A program made the translations under genes and the position numbers. A DNA stretch of 64,000 nucleotides, taken from contig NC_133658.1 in NCBI RefSeq assembly GCF_037893015.1, positions 142,271,822 through 142,335,821 of the forward strand, read 5' to 3'. This document shows positions 31,451 to 44,440 of the stretch, one piece after another (position 1 is the stretch's first letter; every line of letters starts with the position of its first letter). The DNA comes from Macrotis lagotis (lineage: Eukaryota > Chordata > Mammalia > Peramelemorphia > Peramelidae). Below the pieces are notes generated by a model that was not told the origin of the DNA, ran no database searches, and saw only the letters and a list, made by a program, of their open reading frames with translations.

Positions 31451-32689
31451 AATATTTGAGAGTGGGGAGGACCCTCTTATACCACACATATTTAATTGCA
31501 TGTATATTTTGTATGAAACACTGGATCAGGACTATGTAGGGGTACAGGAATTAAGAAAAGTATGAGACTTGACAACATAGATGAGAAGAAAGTTCAACAG
31601 AAGAAAGAGTCAGAGAATTAGAGCACATTATATTTAACATGGTACAAAGTAATCTAGAGAAAATGACACCATAGTTCTCTTCTCCATAAAGGTCTAATAT
31701 CTATCCAATTTTTAGGGAATATATCTTTTGTCTGTACAAAGTTTCTAGGTGACATTTCAGCCAAATCAAACTCTACTGAGCTAACTATATAGTTCTCACT
31801 TCAACTAAAGAATATACCACTCAAACAAACAGGAAGAAGAAAGTTAAGGAGACTGACTGATGGTTAGTCTGAATAGATAGAACTCTGCATGTGGCTTGAC
31901 TGACCCCATGTCATGTGGCTTCCCATTAACTCATATCCATTCACTATTCAATCCCTCAGATATCACTTGAAGGTCCCCAGGGACTTCTTAAGATCAAATA
32001 CAATGTATGTTTCTCAGTCTTTTACTCTCCGTTAGCATTGGATTCAAAAATTCTTTAATGTCTATTCTATGAGAGCCAAATTCCTCTGCTTGTACCCTCC
32101 ATCAAGTCATTTCAAATCTCTGAACCTAGTGTTCTTTATTCCTAAAATGGACTGCATAATTTTTAAGGCCTATTTTAATATTATTTTAGGAATCCTTTGG
32201 TAAACTGAGAAACCAACTTTAGTTTATTTGTTCTATTAATGGTTTTTTTTTAAAGTGAAGTCCATTATTTTGTTTGGCTTGCCATTTCATTTTTTTTCTC
32301 TTCCATTCTTTGCAATTCATAGGAAGCAAATATTTTAGCAAGAAGGGGAAAAGGATTTGAAATAGCCTTTGATCAGCATTTGGATGAGATACAAAGGAAA
32401 AAGATTCCAGAGGCTGGCAAGTGGAAATAGCTTCCTTCCATTCAGTACAGCAAAATCGATAATCAATTACAAAATTGAGCAAGCAAGACATGAGCAGGCT
32501 AAGGTGGAAAGTATTTGAGAATCCAAAACCAGGTTCCTGGAGGCTTATCCTATCCAAAACAGTGATTGCTTCCTATCTACATGAGCTTAGATGTTTGGTC
32601 ACTAGGAACCTGCTGAGTAGTCTTGTCTTGTCTCCACAGGGAAAGAAATACTCTCCATTGCCATGGAAATGTTCCCTTCATTTTATATT
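31451..32689. other. Unannotated sequence
   Basis: No gene, RNA or nameable repeat. The 112-residue open frame at 32219-32557 (minus) shows no domain and is probably chance. Confidence 0.4.
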
Positions 32690-33910
32690 CCAACTGATCC
32701 ATGACCACATCATATCATGAACTCTCTTCTCTCTCCTCCTCCATACCTCAAAATTATTCTTCACCATTGGTCACAAAAGATGAGTTGTCCCCTCTTGTCA
32801 TTAATAACCCCTTCACTTATGCCTTTCTTACATCCCCCTACACTTTGCTTCATCTTTCATTTCTGCCTTTTCTTATACTTTCAATCTCTTTGTAATGGTA
32901 CCTTCTCTTCAACCTACAAACATGCTCAGTACTATCCTATTCTTTAAAAATACCCCTGCCCCCCAAAAGCCCCATCCTTCAAACTCTCAATCTATTATTT
33001 CATACCTTCTTTCTTTCTCTGCCAAACATCTTTTATTTTTAAAAAATTTTCCCAATTAGAAGTAAAGATGATTTTCAACATTCGTTTTGGTAAAGTTTTG
33101 AATGCCACAGTTTTCTCCTCTCCTTTCCCAACCTCTTTCCAAGATGTAACAAATATAATCATGTTAAAGGTATTTCCATATTAATCATATTGTGAAAAAA
33201 GAATCAGGGAAAAAGGGGAAAATATGAGAAGAAAAAACAAAAAAAAGTAAAAAGTAAAAATAGTATACCTTGGTCTGCATTCAACTCTATAATTCATTCT
33301 CTGAATATGGATGACATTTTCCTAATAAGTCTTTTGGAATTGTCTTTAGTCTCTGTATTGTTGAGAAGAGTTGTTTCCCTTAGTTAATCAAACAATGTTG
33401 CTTTTGCTGTATTCAATGTTTTGTTGCTTCTGCTCACTTCATTCAGTATTATTCCATGTAAGTCTTTGAAGGTTTTTCTTAAATTCACTTGCCCATGATT
33501 TCTTATATAACAATAATTATCCATCACATTCATATGCCACAACTTGTTCAACCATTTCCCCAATTGATGGGCATCATCTCAATTTCTAGTTCTTTGGCCC
33601 TACAAAAAGAGCTGCTATAAATATTTTTGTACATGTGGATCCTTTCCCCTTTCTTATTATCTATCTAGAATAAAGATCAAGTAGTGTTATTGGTGGATCA
33701 AGGATATACAGTTTTATTAAAATTTGAAAATAGTTACAAATTGCTCTCCAGAATTGTTAGATCAATTCACAACCCCACCAACAGGTTCTCTTCTTCAAGT
33801 TAACTTTTTCAAAGACACTTTTATACCTATTCCTTCTGCCTCAACACATTTTCTCATTTCAATTCCCTATAATGTGATGCATTTTGATTCAATTCCAAAT
33901 AAAGAGTATT
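32690..33910 (+). mobile_element. L2 relic, split by an L1 fragment
   Basis: The left part (32690-33035) has CAACCTACAAACATGCTCAG near 32910 and TTCTCTGCCAAACATCTT, matching L2 upstream of the RT core. The right part (33787-33910) continues with TTCAATTCCCTATAATGTGA, the next L2 block. The L1 fragment lies between. Confidence 0.6.
33036..33786 (-). mobile_element. 5'-truncated L1 inserted in L2
   Basis: Complement of L1 3' UTR and ORF2 end: AATCATATTGTGAAAAAAGA, TTCACTTCATTCAGTATTAT, TTCCCCAATTGATGGGCATC (near 33558) and TTGCTCTCCAGAATTGTTAG. The left end is T/A-rich. Target-site duplication is not clear. Confidence 0.78.
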
Positions 33911-34737
33911 GTCATTTGGCTATTGGAGAGAAAATGGTAAAGAGGTTGGGAGCTCTTTCTGGTTCATTTCTTGTTCAAAATTGATTTCCGTGGATCTAAG
34001 GCATGATGACCTGAAAGGAGCCTCCTGTCATCATTCTATGAAGCTCTTTTGTCATTTTCTTAAGTGAAATCCCTAGAATTATTTGAGGACACCCAGACCC
34101 TGGACTCAAAGAAAAGATAATTGTTTTAAAATAATGGCCAAAGGTGAAGCCTGGGGACTTCCAGGCCAGAGCCATGATGGTGGCATGACGCTAACATGCT
34201 TCTGGAACTTTTCCCTACCAAAGTTCAATGAAACCTCTTCACTGACATTAAAGCTACAGATCCCACCTAGAAAAAGACAATATCCAATGAAGTTTCAATG
34301 GTAGACATCCTGGAGGATCTTTAGTGAAGGTCTGTCTCTTTGGGGGAAAAAGGGGAAGTAAAACTCAGTGAGATGGGAGAGCAGGAAAGCCAGTGGGAGG
34401 CTATTAGTCAAATTGCAGTTCAAGTTCTGACAGCTCAAAAACAACCTAAGTCCTGACCACTAGATAGCAATCCAGCAGACAGGGTCCCAACCCAAAACAA
34501 AGTCTGAACCCTGGGAATACTGGGACAAAAGACAGGACTAGGTTGCTAACAAAGCACTACATAGGGAGAACCTGGACATAAAAGAGGAAATAAATTTGCA
34601 AAGGCAAGATCTAGGCTACATAGGCAACATCTTGGCCAATGATAAACCAGGGATCACACCCAGTCCTAGTATAGAAAGCTTGGATCTATATTCCCTATAC
34701 TCTAGGAGCAGAGCTAAAACAAGAAAGATGAGCAAAA

Positions 34738-35690
34738 ATGCAAAAAGAGCATTCATACAGAAAACTATTTTGCTATAAATATGATAACAATGCCATGTCG
34801 GAAGAAGAATTCAATGAAAGCTCTGTCTCTAAAGAGTCTATAAATTGCACTTAAATCTAAAAACTCATAGAAAGGCTTAAAAAAATTTATAAATCAAAGA
34901 AGAGAAAAAGAAGAAAAATGGAAAAAAGAAATGAGAATCATGCAGGAAAATTATGAAAAATTGGCAAAAGAAATCAACTGCTTTAAAAGAAAAATAAGCA
35001 ACTGGAAAAGAAAACACAAAGTTAATTGAAGAAAATAAAACTCTAAAAATTAGAATTGAACAAATAGAAACCAATGAATCTATGGGACTACAAGATTCCA
35101 TCAAATAAAATAAAAAGACTGAAAAAAATTGCAGAAAATATAAAATACATTTTAAGAAAAACAAATAAATCCAGGAGAGGCAATTTATGAATCATCAGAC
35201 TACCAGAAAGCCTAGATAAAAAAAAGAACCTAGAAAACATCATGCAGGAAATTATCAGGGAAACTGTCCAAATCTGCTAGAACAGGAAGACAATATAACC
35301 ATTGAAAGAATACAGAAAGAGACTGTAGGGAAGGAAAAAGGCTCCAAGGGTTGTTATAGCCAAATTCTAGAACTTTCAAACAAAGGAGAAAATACTGAAA
35401 GCAGCAAAAAAAGAAAGCAATTTGAATTTAAAGGAAACACAATCAGACTCACACAGAACCTCTCAGTCTCAACACTGAAGGACCTAAGGATATGGAATGC
35501 AACATATTGGAGGGCAAAAGACCTTTGTTTACAACCAAGAATTTATTACTCAGCATCTATTTTGTCAGGGGAAAAGTTGGATGTTAAGAGATAAAGAGGA
35601 CTTTCAAAATTTCCTGACAAAATGACCAGCACTGAACAGAGAATTCAATTGCCAAATATATGATTCAAGAGATGTTTAAAACGATAAATT
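34738..35690 (+). pseudogene. L1 ORF1 relic (outer L1)
   Basis: An ATG at 34738 opens MSKNAKRAFIQKT, soon followed by a stop. A lysine/glutamate-rich coiled-coil region follows (near 34860-35160). The C-terminal end has GCAACATATTGGAGGGCAAA and AACCAAGAATTTATTACTC, the ORF1 'WNAIFWRAR.. QPRIYYS' zone. The frame is broken in several places. Confidence 0.7.
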
Positions 35691-35869
35691 AAAAGGGGAA
35701 GAAAAAAATAAAACAAAACGAATGTTTGACTAGATCATCAAATTGTATATAACCCTTAAAGGGAAGATATAACATAGCCCTGGAGAATTGTACTTCTCTT
35801 AGGAAGTTCAAATATAATTAAAGAGATTAGACTAAGAGGGTATGGGTGAATATGTTTGGGTCTTGTCTT

Positions 35870-36110
35870 TCCACTGAAGAAGCCTAAGATGACATCAGTA
35901 TGTTTGAGACAAAAAGCCCTGTTGAAAAGCAGGGGTGTTTAAACTTGTGTCTGGGTTTTCTTTGATCTCCTTTAGTACTGTTGTGCTCACAAAGCTTAGC
36001 ACTTTCTCTGACTGTATCATAAATTGGGTGGTCCTGAGTCAGTGTCTCCCATAACCTACAGTCAATTGTAAAGTTCTTAAGTTATAACTCCAGAGTTTAT
36101 AGCACTTTGA
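35870..36110 (-). repeat. RTE-like LINE fragment, antisense, in the L1 spacer
   Basis: The minus strand translates to LKNFTID, then LWETLTQDHP and SAKLCEHNSTK. This resembles the C-terminal 'K.FgID...WE.LAqDR..WR...' segment of vertebrate non-LTR ORFs. A related fragment is at 55750-56095. It separates L1 ORF1 from ORF2 and makes this spacer longer than in the other L1 copies. Family assignment is tentative. Confidence 0.45.
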
Positions 36111-36799
36111 TATTATAAGAGTTAATTAATTCAGGCTTGAACTTAATCCATACTTTACTTAGGAAAGGGTTAAGTATCTAGGGGGAGAATGTAAGCTTAG
36201 TGGGAGGGGTACAAATAGTTCATGAAATGATTTGGCTTCAGATGATACTTTGGTTCATGAGGATTGTGTGCCCTTTAAGGATTCTTGAAAAGGGGGTAAG
36301 GTAAAAAGTGATTATAATTTAATATAATTTAATACTCTTTAAAAAGTATATTTCCAATGAGACAGAAGAAGGGAGGGTACTTAGTGACTTTGAAGCAATG
36401 CTGCTTATCAACACTTTGAGCTTATCAAGCAATCAATTATTCGAACTGTGATTGATGATCCCTTATTAATAGTACTAGAGTGATAAATAACACTAGGTGG
36501 AAAGGCAGAGAAATTGTACAGGGAAAGAAGGGAAGATGCGAACACTGAATAAAATCAATTCAATAGAATTGACCCAAAGAGGGTATAAGATATATTCCCA
36601 CTTGGGTTTTAAAAGTTATCCTATTCTACAGGGAAGGGGGGGGGGGGTCAGGGGAAGGGAAAGATAAGGGAAGAAGGAATTGATAAAAGGGAAGGCAAAG
36701 ATATAAGTGAAAATAAACTGAAAGTTAAATTTTAAATGAAAAATTAAAGGGAAAAGGGAGTAAAACTGGTGAGGAGGAATAAGAGGAAAGAGAGAAAAA

Positions 36800-39446
36800 T
36801 ATGAATGGACAAAGAAAGCATGGAGGAATATACTGAATTAGTAAAATTAGTAAAAAAAACCTCAGAACCCTACAATATGTTGTTAAAAGAAATACATTTA
36901 AAGTTGAAGGAGATATACATTGGGTAAAGATAAAGGATGGAACAAAATATTTTATGATTCAGCTGAAGTAAAACAAAAATCAGGGGTAGTGATCCTGATC
37001 TCATATAAAGCAAAAGCAAAAATAGTTCCCATTAAAAAGGATAAGGAAGGAAACTACATCTTCTTGAAAGACAATGAAACTATATCATTATTAAACATGT
37101 ATGCACCCAGTATTATAGCATTCAAATTCCTGGAGAAAAAGCTGAATGAATTACAAAGAGACATACACAGCAAAACTTTAATAATGGAGAACTTCAACTT
37201 CGCTCTCTCAGAACTAAATAAATCTAACCACAAAATAAACAAGAAGGAAGTTAAGTAGGTGAAAGAAATGTTAGAAAACTTGGACATAATAGACCTCTGG
37301 AGAAATCTTAAAGAGGTTAGAAAAGAATATACCTTTTTCTCAGGAATACATGGCACCTATACCAAAATTGACCATATATTAGGACATAAAAACCTTATAG
37401 TCAAATGCTAAAAGGCACAAATAATAAATGTATATATCTCAGATCATGATGCAATAAAAATTATATATAATAAGGGGTCATGGAAAGAGAAACCAAAAAT
37501 TAATTGGAAATGAAATAACTAATTTTAAATAATGAGTGGATCAAACAGCAAACCATAGCAATAATCAATAATTATATCCAAGAAAATTATACTAATGAGG
37601 CACATAGAAAAATGTATAGGATACAGCCAAGACGGTTTTGAGGGGAAGCTTTGTATCTCTTAATGTTTATATGAATAAAATAGAGAGAAAGGAGATCAAT
37701 GAATTGGGTATGCAACCAAAAAAGCTAGAAAAAGAACAAATTAAAGATTCCCCAATTAAATAATAAATTAGAAATTCTGAAAACCAAGTGAAATATTAAT
37801 AAGATTAAAAGAAAGAAAATAATTCATCTAATAAATAAAACTAAGCATTGGTTTTATGAAAAAGTCAATAAAATAGATAAACCTTTAATTAACCTGATTA
37901 AAAAAGAAAGATAACTAAATTACCAGTATTAAAAATAAAAAGAATGAACTAACCACCAATGAAGAGGAAATTAAAGAGATAATTTGGAGCTAATTTGCCA
38001 AACTGTATGCCAAAAATTTGGTAACTTGAATGAAATAGGTTCATATTTACATAAGCTATGAATTCTAACAAAACTTTAAAGAACAATTAATTCCCATTCC
38101 ACATAAAATATTTTAAAATATAAGAGAATTTCTGCTTAATTCCTTCTATGATGCCAACATGGTGATGATACCCAAACTAGTAAAGCTATAGACTAATCTC
38201 TCTAATGAACATTGATGCAAAAATCTTAACTAAAATTTTAGCGATGAGATTACAGCAAGTTATTTCTAGGATAATACACCATGCATGACCAGGTAGGGTT
38301 TATACTGGGTAGGCAGAGATGGTTCAATATTAGGAAAACAGTCAATATAATTGAACATATAAGTTGCAAAACCAACAGAAATCATGTGATTATCTCAGTA
38401 GATGCTGAAAAAAGTCTGATAAAGCACATCATCCATTCCTATTAGAAACACTAGAAAGTTTAAGAATAAATGGAGATTTCCTTAAAATTTTAAGTAGTAT
38501 CTATCTAACACCGTTAAAAAGTATTAAATGTAAAGGGGATAAACTTAGAGCATTTCCAATAAGGTCAGGGGTGAAAAAGGATACCCATTATCACCATCAC
38601 TATTTAATATAGTGTTAAAAATATTAGCTTTAGCAGTAAGAGAGGAAAAAATAAATTTAAGGAATCAGAATTTTTTGCAGATGATATGATGGTATATTTA
38701 AAACATGAGAAAATCATCTAAAAACTCCTTCAAACAATTAGGAAAATCAGCAAAGTTGCAGGATATAAAATAAACCCACATTTATCATCAGCATTTCTAC
38801 ATATGACCCAACAAAGCAAGAGCAAGAGATAGAAAGAAAAATTCCATTTATTGTAATTATAAACAACATTAAATATTTGGGAATCTATCTCCCAAGAAAA
38901 ACCCAGAAACTGTATAAATAAAATTTATAAAACACTTCTCATCCAAATAAAGGCATATCTAAATAACTGGGAAAATGTCAATTGCTTATGGTTAGTTAAG
39001 TTGGGCTAATATAATAAAAATGGCATTCTATCCAAATTAAATTACTTATTCAGTGCCATACCAATCAAACTGCCAAATAATTATTTTGCCATTCTAGAAA
39101 AAATGCAACAAAATTCACCCGGAGCAACAAAATGTCCACAATAGCAAGGGAACTGATGAAAAAAAAATGTAAAGGAAGGTGGCTTAACTCTATCAGATCT
39201 AAAACTATACTGTAAAGCAGAAGTCATCAAAATTGCCTGGTACTGGTTAAGAAATGGAGTGGATTAGAACAGGTTCAAAAGAAGCAGTAGCAAGTGACTA
39301 CAGCAATCTACTCTTTGAAAACCCAGTCATTAACTTCTGAGATAAGAACTCACTATGTTACAAAAATTTTGGGGAAAACTGAAAAATAGTGCGGCAAAAA
39401 CTAAGCATGGACCCATATCTTATACTCTATACTAAAATAAATTCAA
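36800..39446 (+). pseudogene. L1 ORF2 relic, first part (outer L1)
   Basis: Endonuclease region (36850-37400): SAEVKQKSGVVILISYKAKA, then KDKEGNYIFLKDNETISLLN and SLLNMYAPS, later DHILGHKNL. RT region with FADDMMVYL at 38674-38700. It is interrupted at 39446 by the composite element. Family role: endonuclease and reverse transcriptase. Stops and frameshifts occur throughout. Confidence 0.85.
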
Positions 39447-41090
39447 GAGGGTGGAGCCAAGATGGTGACATGAAAATAGCCTTTCCTAGGAGTTCTCTCC
39501 AAAATATTTCAAAAATCTTAAAATTATGACTCTAAATTTTCAAGAGAGAGAGAATTCACAGAAAGATCCAGCAAGGCAATTCTCCAGCCCAAGATAACCT
39601 GGAAGATTTGGTAAGACTCTGTTCCACAAGTTGGAGAAGGTGGCAGTGCAGCCAGGATCAGCTCACCAGAGCGAAGGAGCTCCAGCCTTCCAGTAACAAC
39701 CTGTGGGATGCCTGGGTCCCTGGGAGCACTGACTTCTGGCAGCAGAAGCAGTTTCCGTACCTGCCAACCCAAGCAACACCAAGCACAACTTGGAAGATCA
39801 GCAGGAAAACCTCTGCCAGAGTGAGTGGGAGACAGTGTGGCCCTCAGTGCAGCCACAACCATCATCACAGCTCAAATTCTAGGAAATGGAAGTGGAGAGC
39901 CACTCAGCAGGGAGATGCCCGATAGCTACTTCCAGAGCACTCAGCACATGGAAGAGAAGGAAGTGGGAGAGACTTTCAAGGTCTCTCCTCTGTCCCTAGG
40001 ACAGGATTCTGATGATTTGTCCACATAGAGACTCTGGTCACAGTCTGTGGTCACCCACTGCCATAGAACAACAGTTGCAGGGCAGAGGAGTATGCTTGTG
40101 ATTAACCACAAACCAAATCATAGGCTAGGAGAAAAATCAGAGCCTTTCATAAGACCTTAAAGTAACTGAGGTCCTTGTGGGGGTGTCCCAATAAAGCTCA
40201 AAAGCTCAAGAAGCACCCCCAAACCAGGGCATAGTCTGGGGAAATGAGGAAACAGAAAAAAAGGAACCTGACCATAGACAATTACTTTGGACTTCTGACC
40301 AAGAGGGTGCAGAGAAACCAGGCACTGTTCTAACGTCTCCTGGTTTTCTTTCAGAAATGATATGAATCAAGCCTCTTAACAAAATTCTAATCCACAAAAT
40401 CCAGAAAGAGCAAAGGAGAAGAAAATCTACCAACAAGGTTGATCTCAGAGGAAGGTGGGGGAGTTTGGAGCAGAGAGCCGAGAGCCAGCCCATGGGTGGG
40501 GGTCAGGTTATGAGACCCAGGATTAACCTCAGAACAACCTCAGAAGCTTTGGCTTTGTGAGTAGAGAGGAGAGCAGCAGTGGGTGGGATAGCTCCACTAT
40601 GGTGGCTAGACATCAATCTGGTCAGCTCTCCTGGCTGGGAAGACCAGGGTCTCAGAGTCCCTGTGTTTTCAGTTGAGGCACCCCCCCATCCCTGTGAGAG
40701 AAAGGGACTCTTCCCAGAGCAAACACAGTAATACCCCATCCCCAGGCTTAGGTGTGGGCAGCAGATCCCTCTCAGTGCTGAGTGAATAATATGATTAACT
40801 AATTAGCCCAAGGGATAATTTCTGCTTCACAAGCAGACCCCTGCTGCTCACCCCCTCCCCCCAGGTTTAGGGAATGGACCACTCATCAAAGTCCCAGACA
40901 GTCCAGAAAAAATTTCTAGCAATAGACTGCCCCCCCTTGGAGTTACTAAGCCCAGTGAGCAAAGTCTCTAGGGTTTTCAAAATCACAGGTCTATGAACCA
41001 GCTGCCCCCGCCACAAGATCCTAGGAAAATGAAGAAAGGCCATCGATGGGTCCATTGAAAGCGACCTCAGAAACAAAGACCAGCCCAGAA
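39447..41090 (+). promoter_or_regulatory. L1 5' UTR of the composite
   Basis: GC-richer than its surroundings. It opens with GGTGGAGCCAAGATGGTGAC, which contains the YY1-type box. An antisense open frame with ATG start lies at 39524-39867 (minus, about 113 codons). A sense frame (39608-39925) overlaps it. No protein family is recognised in either. Confidence 0.65.
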
Positions 41091-41520
41091 ATACTTCTTA
41101 GAAGAGATCAGGAAGGAGTTTAAAAATCAGTTGGAAAAACTGGGAAAAGAAACTCAAGAGAAAATTAACACCTTGCAACAAGAAAACAAATACAATTGGA
41201 TAAATGCAGAAAGAAAATAATCCTGCAAGCAGTCAGAAAGAAACAATTTAGATACCCAGGAGCCACATTAAGGATTACACAGGACCTGGCTGCATCAAAA
41301 GTAATTGATAGAAGGGCATGGAATGCAATATTCTGAAGAGCAAGGGAGCTTGGAATGCAGCCAAGAATCTACTATCCAGCAAAATTGAGCCTTCTGTTCC
41401 TGCAGAAAAGATGGACATTTAATGAAAATGGAGACTTCTAACTTTTTCCTGATGAATATACCAGAGTTAAATAGAAAATTTGGACTTCGAACAGGAGATT
41501 CAAGAGACACATGAAAAGAT
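41090..41520 (+). pseudogene. L1 ORF1 with internal deletion
   Basis: Coiled-coil start (EEIRKEFKNQLEKLGKETQE-like, near 41103) jumps near 41215 directly to the C-terminal domain (ATLRITQDLAAS near 41260, then AWNAIF and LGMQPRIYYPAKLSLLFLQK). The RRM part is deleted. Only about 430 bp remain of the usual 1 kb. Confidence 0.75.
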
Positions 41521-41607
41521 TTAAAAAAAGGAAAAAGAAGAAAACTGCTATCCAATAAGATGAAAGTGGCTATATCTGCACCTGAGAGAAAGATTCTCAT
41601 TACTCTC

Positions 41608-41778
41608 AAGAATTGTAACTCTAGGGGTGGCTAGGTGGTGCAATGGATAGAGCCCTGCCCTGGAGTCAGGAGTACCTGAATTCAAATCTGGCCTCAGATA
41701 CTTAATAATTACCTAGCTGTGTGGCCTTGGGCAAACATTTAATCCAACTGCCTAGCCAAAAGAAAAAGAATTGTAACT
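41608..41778 (+). repeat. Young tRNA-derived SINE with perfect TSD
   Basis: SINE 41621-41765, GGGGTGGCTAGGTGGTGCAA to GCCTAGCCAAAAGAAA. AAGAATTGTAACT occurs at 41608-41620 and 41766-41778, a perfect 13-bp target-site duplication. Confidence 0.95.
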
Positions 41779-42289
41779 TTTATTAGAAATAATATACTTA
41801 GCCAGAAGTTATGGACACTCATGACTTATTTGTGACTCTGATAGAATGATTTTTTAAAAATCTCCTTAAAAAGGGGGGGGGGAACAGTAAAGAGATGGGA
41901 GGATAGGGATGATTGAATGGGATAAATCACATTACATAAAGAGGTACAAAGGACCTATTGCAATAGAGGGGATGAAGGGAAGAGTTGAGAAACTCCTGAA
42001 TCTTACTCTTATCAGATTTGCCCTAAAGTTAACATATACACATAGGTTCAGAAATTTATCTTACCTTTCAAGTATTAAAAGGGTAAGAGGAGAGGGAAAG
42101 AATAACTAACAGAAGGAAGAGAAGGAAGAAGGGGCAAAGGGAAAGGGGAATGAAAGTGGAGGGGGTAGATATAAGGGGGCGAACACACTGAAGGTGGTGG
42201 TATTCAAAAACAAAATACCGGGGAATGTGGATAAAGGGGAAAAAGGGAAAAATACAAAGAGAGGCAAAATAGAATGGAGGGCAATAAAG

Positions 42290-43230
42290 AGTTAGTAATT
42301 ATAACTTTGAATGTGAAAAGGATGAATTCCTCCATAAAATGTAAGCAAATAGCAGAGTGGATTAAAAACCAGAATCCTACAATATGATGCTTACAAGAAA
42401 CTCATTTGAAGCAGAAAGATACATATAGAGCAAAGGTAAAAGGTTGCAGCAAAATATATTTTGCTACAGCTGAAGTGAAAAAAGCAGGGGTAGCAATCCT
42501 TATCTCAGACAAAGGAGCTGCAAAAATAGATGTCAGTAAAAGAGATAAAGAAGGAAACTATATCTTTCCAAAAGGTACCATAGACAATGAAGCAATTTCA
42601 GTACTAAACATGCCTGCATCAAAAGGTATAGCATCCAAATTCTTAGAGAAGTTGAATGATTTACAGTTATAGAAATCAAAACTCTACTAGTGGGAGACCT
42701 TAACCTACCACTCTCAGATTTAGATGAATCTAACCATAAAAATACAAGAAGGAAGTTAAGGAGGTAAATAGAATATTAAGAAAATCTAGACATGGTAGAC
42801 CTTTGGAGAAGTTTGAATGGGGATAGAAGGGAATGTACTTTTTTCTGCAGTTTATGGCATTTACACAAGAATTGATCATATACTAGGGCATAAAAACTGT
42901 ATAATCAAATGCAGAAAGGCAGAAGTAGTGAATACATCCTTCTCAGATCACAATTAAAAATAACATGCAATAATGGGTCATGGAGAGATAGATATAAAAC
43001 CACTTGGAAACTAAATAATGTCCTTTTAAAGATTTAGGGGATCAAACAACAAATTATAGAGAGAATTAATGATTTCATCCTAAATAATGATAATAATGAG
43101 ACAACATACTAAAACTTATGGGATACAGCCAAGACAGTTGTCAGGGGATATATTATATCTTTAAATGCTTACATGAATAAATTACAGAAAGAGGCAATCA
43201 ATGAATTAAACATGCAAGTAAAAAAATTAG
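42290..43230 (+). pseudogene. L1 ORF2 endonuclease part, broken
   Basis: ITLNVKRMNS (near 42302) then LQETHLKQKD, the catalytic-glutamate block, near 42390. A frame with KKAGVAILISDKGAAKIDVS and DNEAISVLNMPA runs at 42406-42672. IDHILGHKN follows near 42875 and an SDH-type segment near 42945. It ends in NELNMQVKKLEE, shortly before the RT domain would begin. No RT follows, because HAL1 ORF1 starts instead. A stop precedes LQETHL, so it is inactive. Confidence 0.82.
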
Positions 43231-44440
43231 AGGAAATTACTTTTGCCCCATGGAGGATCAAAACACAAACTCAGGGGCAGCTAGGTGGCACAGTGGATAG
43301 AGCACTGGCCTTGGAGTCAGAAGTACCTGAGTTCAAATCCAGCCTCAAACATTTAATAATTACCTAGCTGTGTGGCCTTGGGCAAACCACTTAACCCCAT
43401 TGCCTTGCAAAAAAACCCCACAAACTCAGAAGATATCAAAGTCCATGCTCTATATCCAAAGCTTCCAAGAAAAATAGCAGTAGTTGGCTCAGATTATGAC
43501 GGAGTTCCAAAAGATTTGGAAAATCAAGTAAGGGAGATAGAGGAAAAATTGGGAAGAAAAATTAGAGAGATACAAGAAAAACATTAAGACCAAATTAGCA
43601 GCTTGGTGAAGAAGATCCAAAAAATACTGAAGAAAATAACATGTTAAAAACTAGTTTAGATCAAATGGAAAAGGCAGTCCAAAAAGTTAATGAGGAGAAT
43701 AATACCTTAAAAAGCAGAATTGGCCAGATGTTAAAGGAGAAAAGAAATCTCTCTGAAGATACAGCTCCTTCAAATGTAGAATGGAGATAAGGGAAGCTGA
43801 TGACTTTGTAAGGAATCAAGAAATAATAACACACTACCAAAAGAATGAAAATATAGAAGAAAATGTGAAATATTTCATTGAAAAAGAAACTGATCTGGAA
43901 AAGAGATACAGAAGAGACAATTTTAAAATTATTGGGCAACTTGAAAATCATGATCAAAAAAGAGCCTTGACTTTATTTTTAATGAATTTCTACAGGAAAA
44001 CTGCCCTCATGTCCTAGAAGCAGAAGGTAAAATAAAAATTGAGAGAATCCAATAGTCTCTTCCTGAAAGAGATCCACAAAAACCCCTCCAGGAATATTAT
44101 AACCAAGTTCCAGAACTCAAAAGTAAAAAAGAAAATATTCCAAGCATGCAGAAGGAAACAATTAAAATATTGTGGAACTACAGTCAGGATTACACAGAAC
44201 TTAGCAGCATCCACATTAAGGTCTTATAGGACTTGGAATATGATATTCTGGAAAGCAAAAGAACTAGGAATGCTCCCGAGAATCAACTTCCCAGCCAAAC
44301 TGAACATCCTCAAAAGATAGACTTTCAATGAAACAGGGAAATTTGAAATATTCCTTTTTAAATGGCCAGAGCTGAACAGAAAGTTTGATGTTCATATACA
44401 AGACTCAGGTAAAGCATACAGGAGGTGGATGAGAAGGCTA
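43231..44440 (+). pseudogene. HAL1 ORF1 relic (composite)
   Basis: It aligns with the HAL1 ORF1 on the minus strand at 13930-15133. TTTTGCCCCATGGAGGATCA matches 'ttttgcctgtgagcccaagaaggatca' there. GSDYDGVPKDLENQVREIEE is the coiled-coil start. DLEKRYRRDNFKIIGQLENH is the RRM-like segment, and NIITKFQNSKVKKKIFQACR the C-terminal block. A SINE (43275-43418) interrupts it, and the frame is broken several times. Confidence 0.8.
43264..43429 (+). repeat. Young tRNA-derived SINE with perfect TSD
   Basis: SINE 43275-43418, GGGCAGCTAGGTGGCACAGT to TTGCCTTGCAAAAAAACC. CACAAACTCAG is repeated exactly at 43264-43274 and 43419-43429. It lies within HAL1 ORF1, about 45 bp past the L1/HAL1 junction, so it did not create that junction. 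Confidence 0.95.

Noticed and set aside
32219..32557. 112-residue minus-strand frame considered as a small gene
   Set aside because: It has no domain, no conserved motif and no neighbouring exon structure. The length is within chance for AT-rich DNA of this size.
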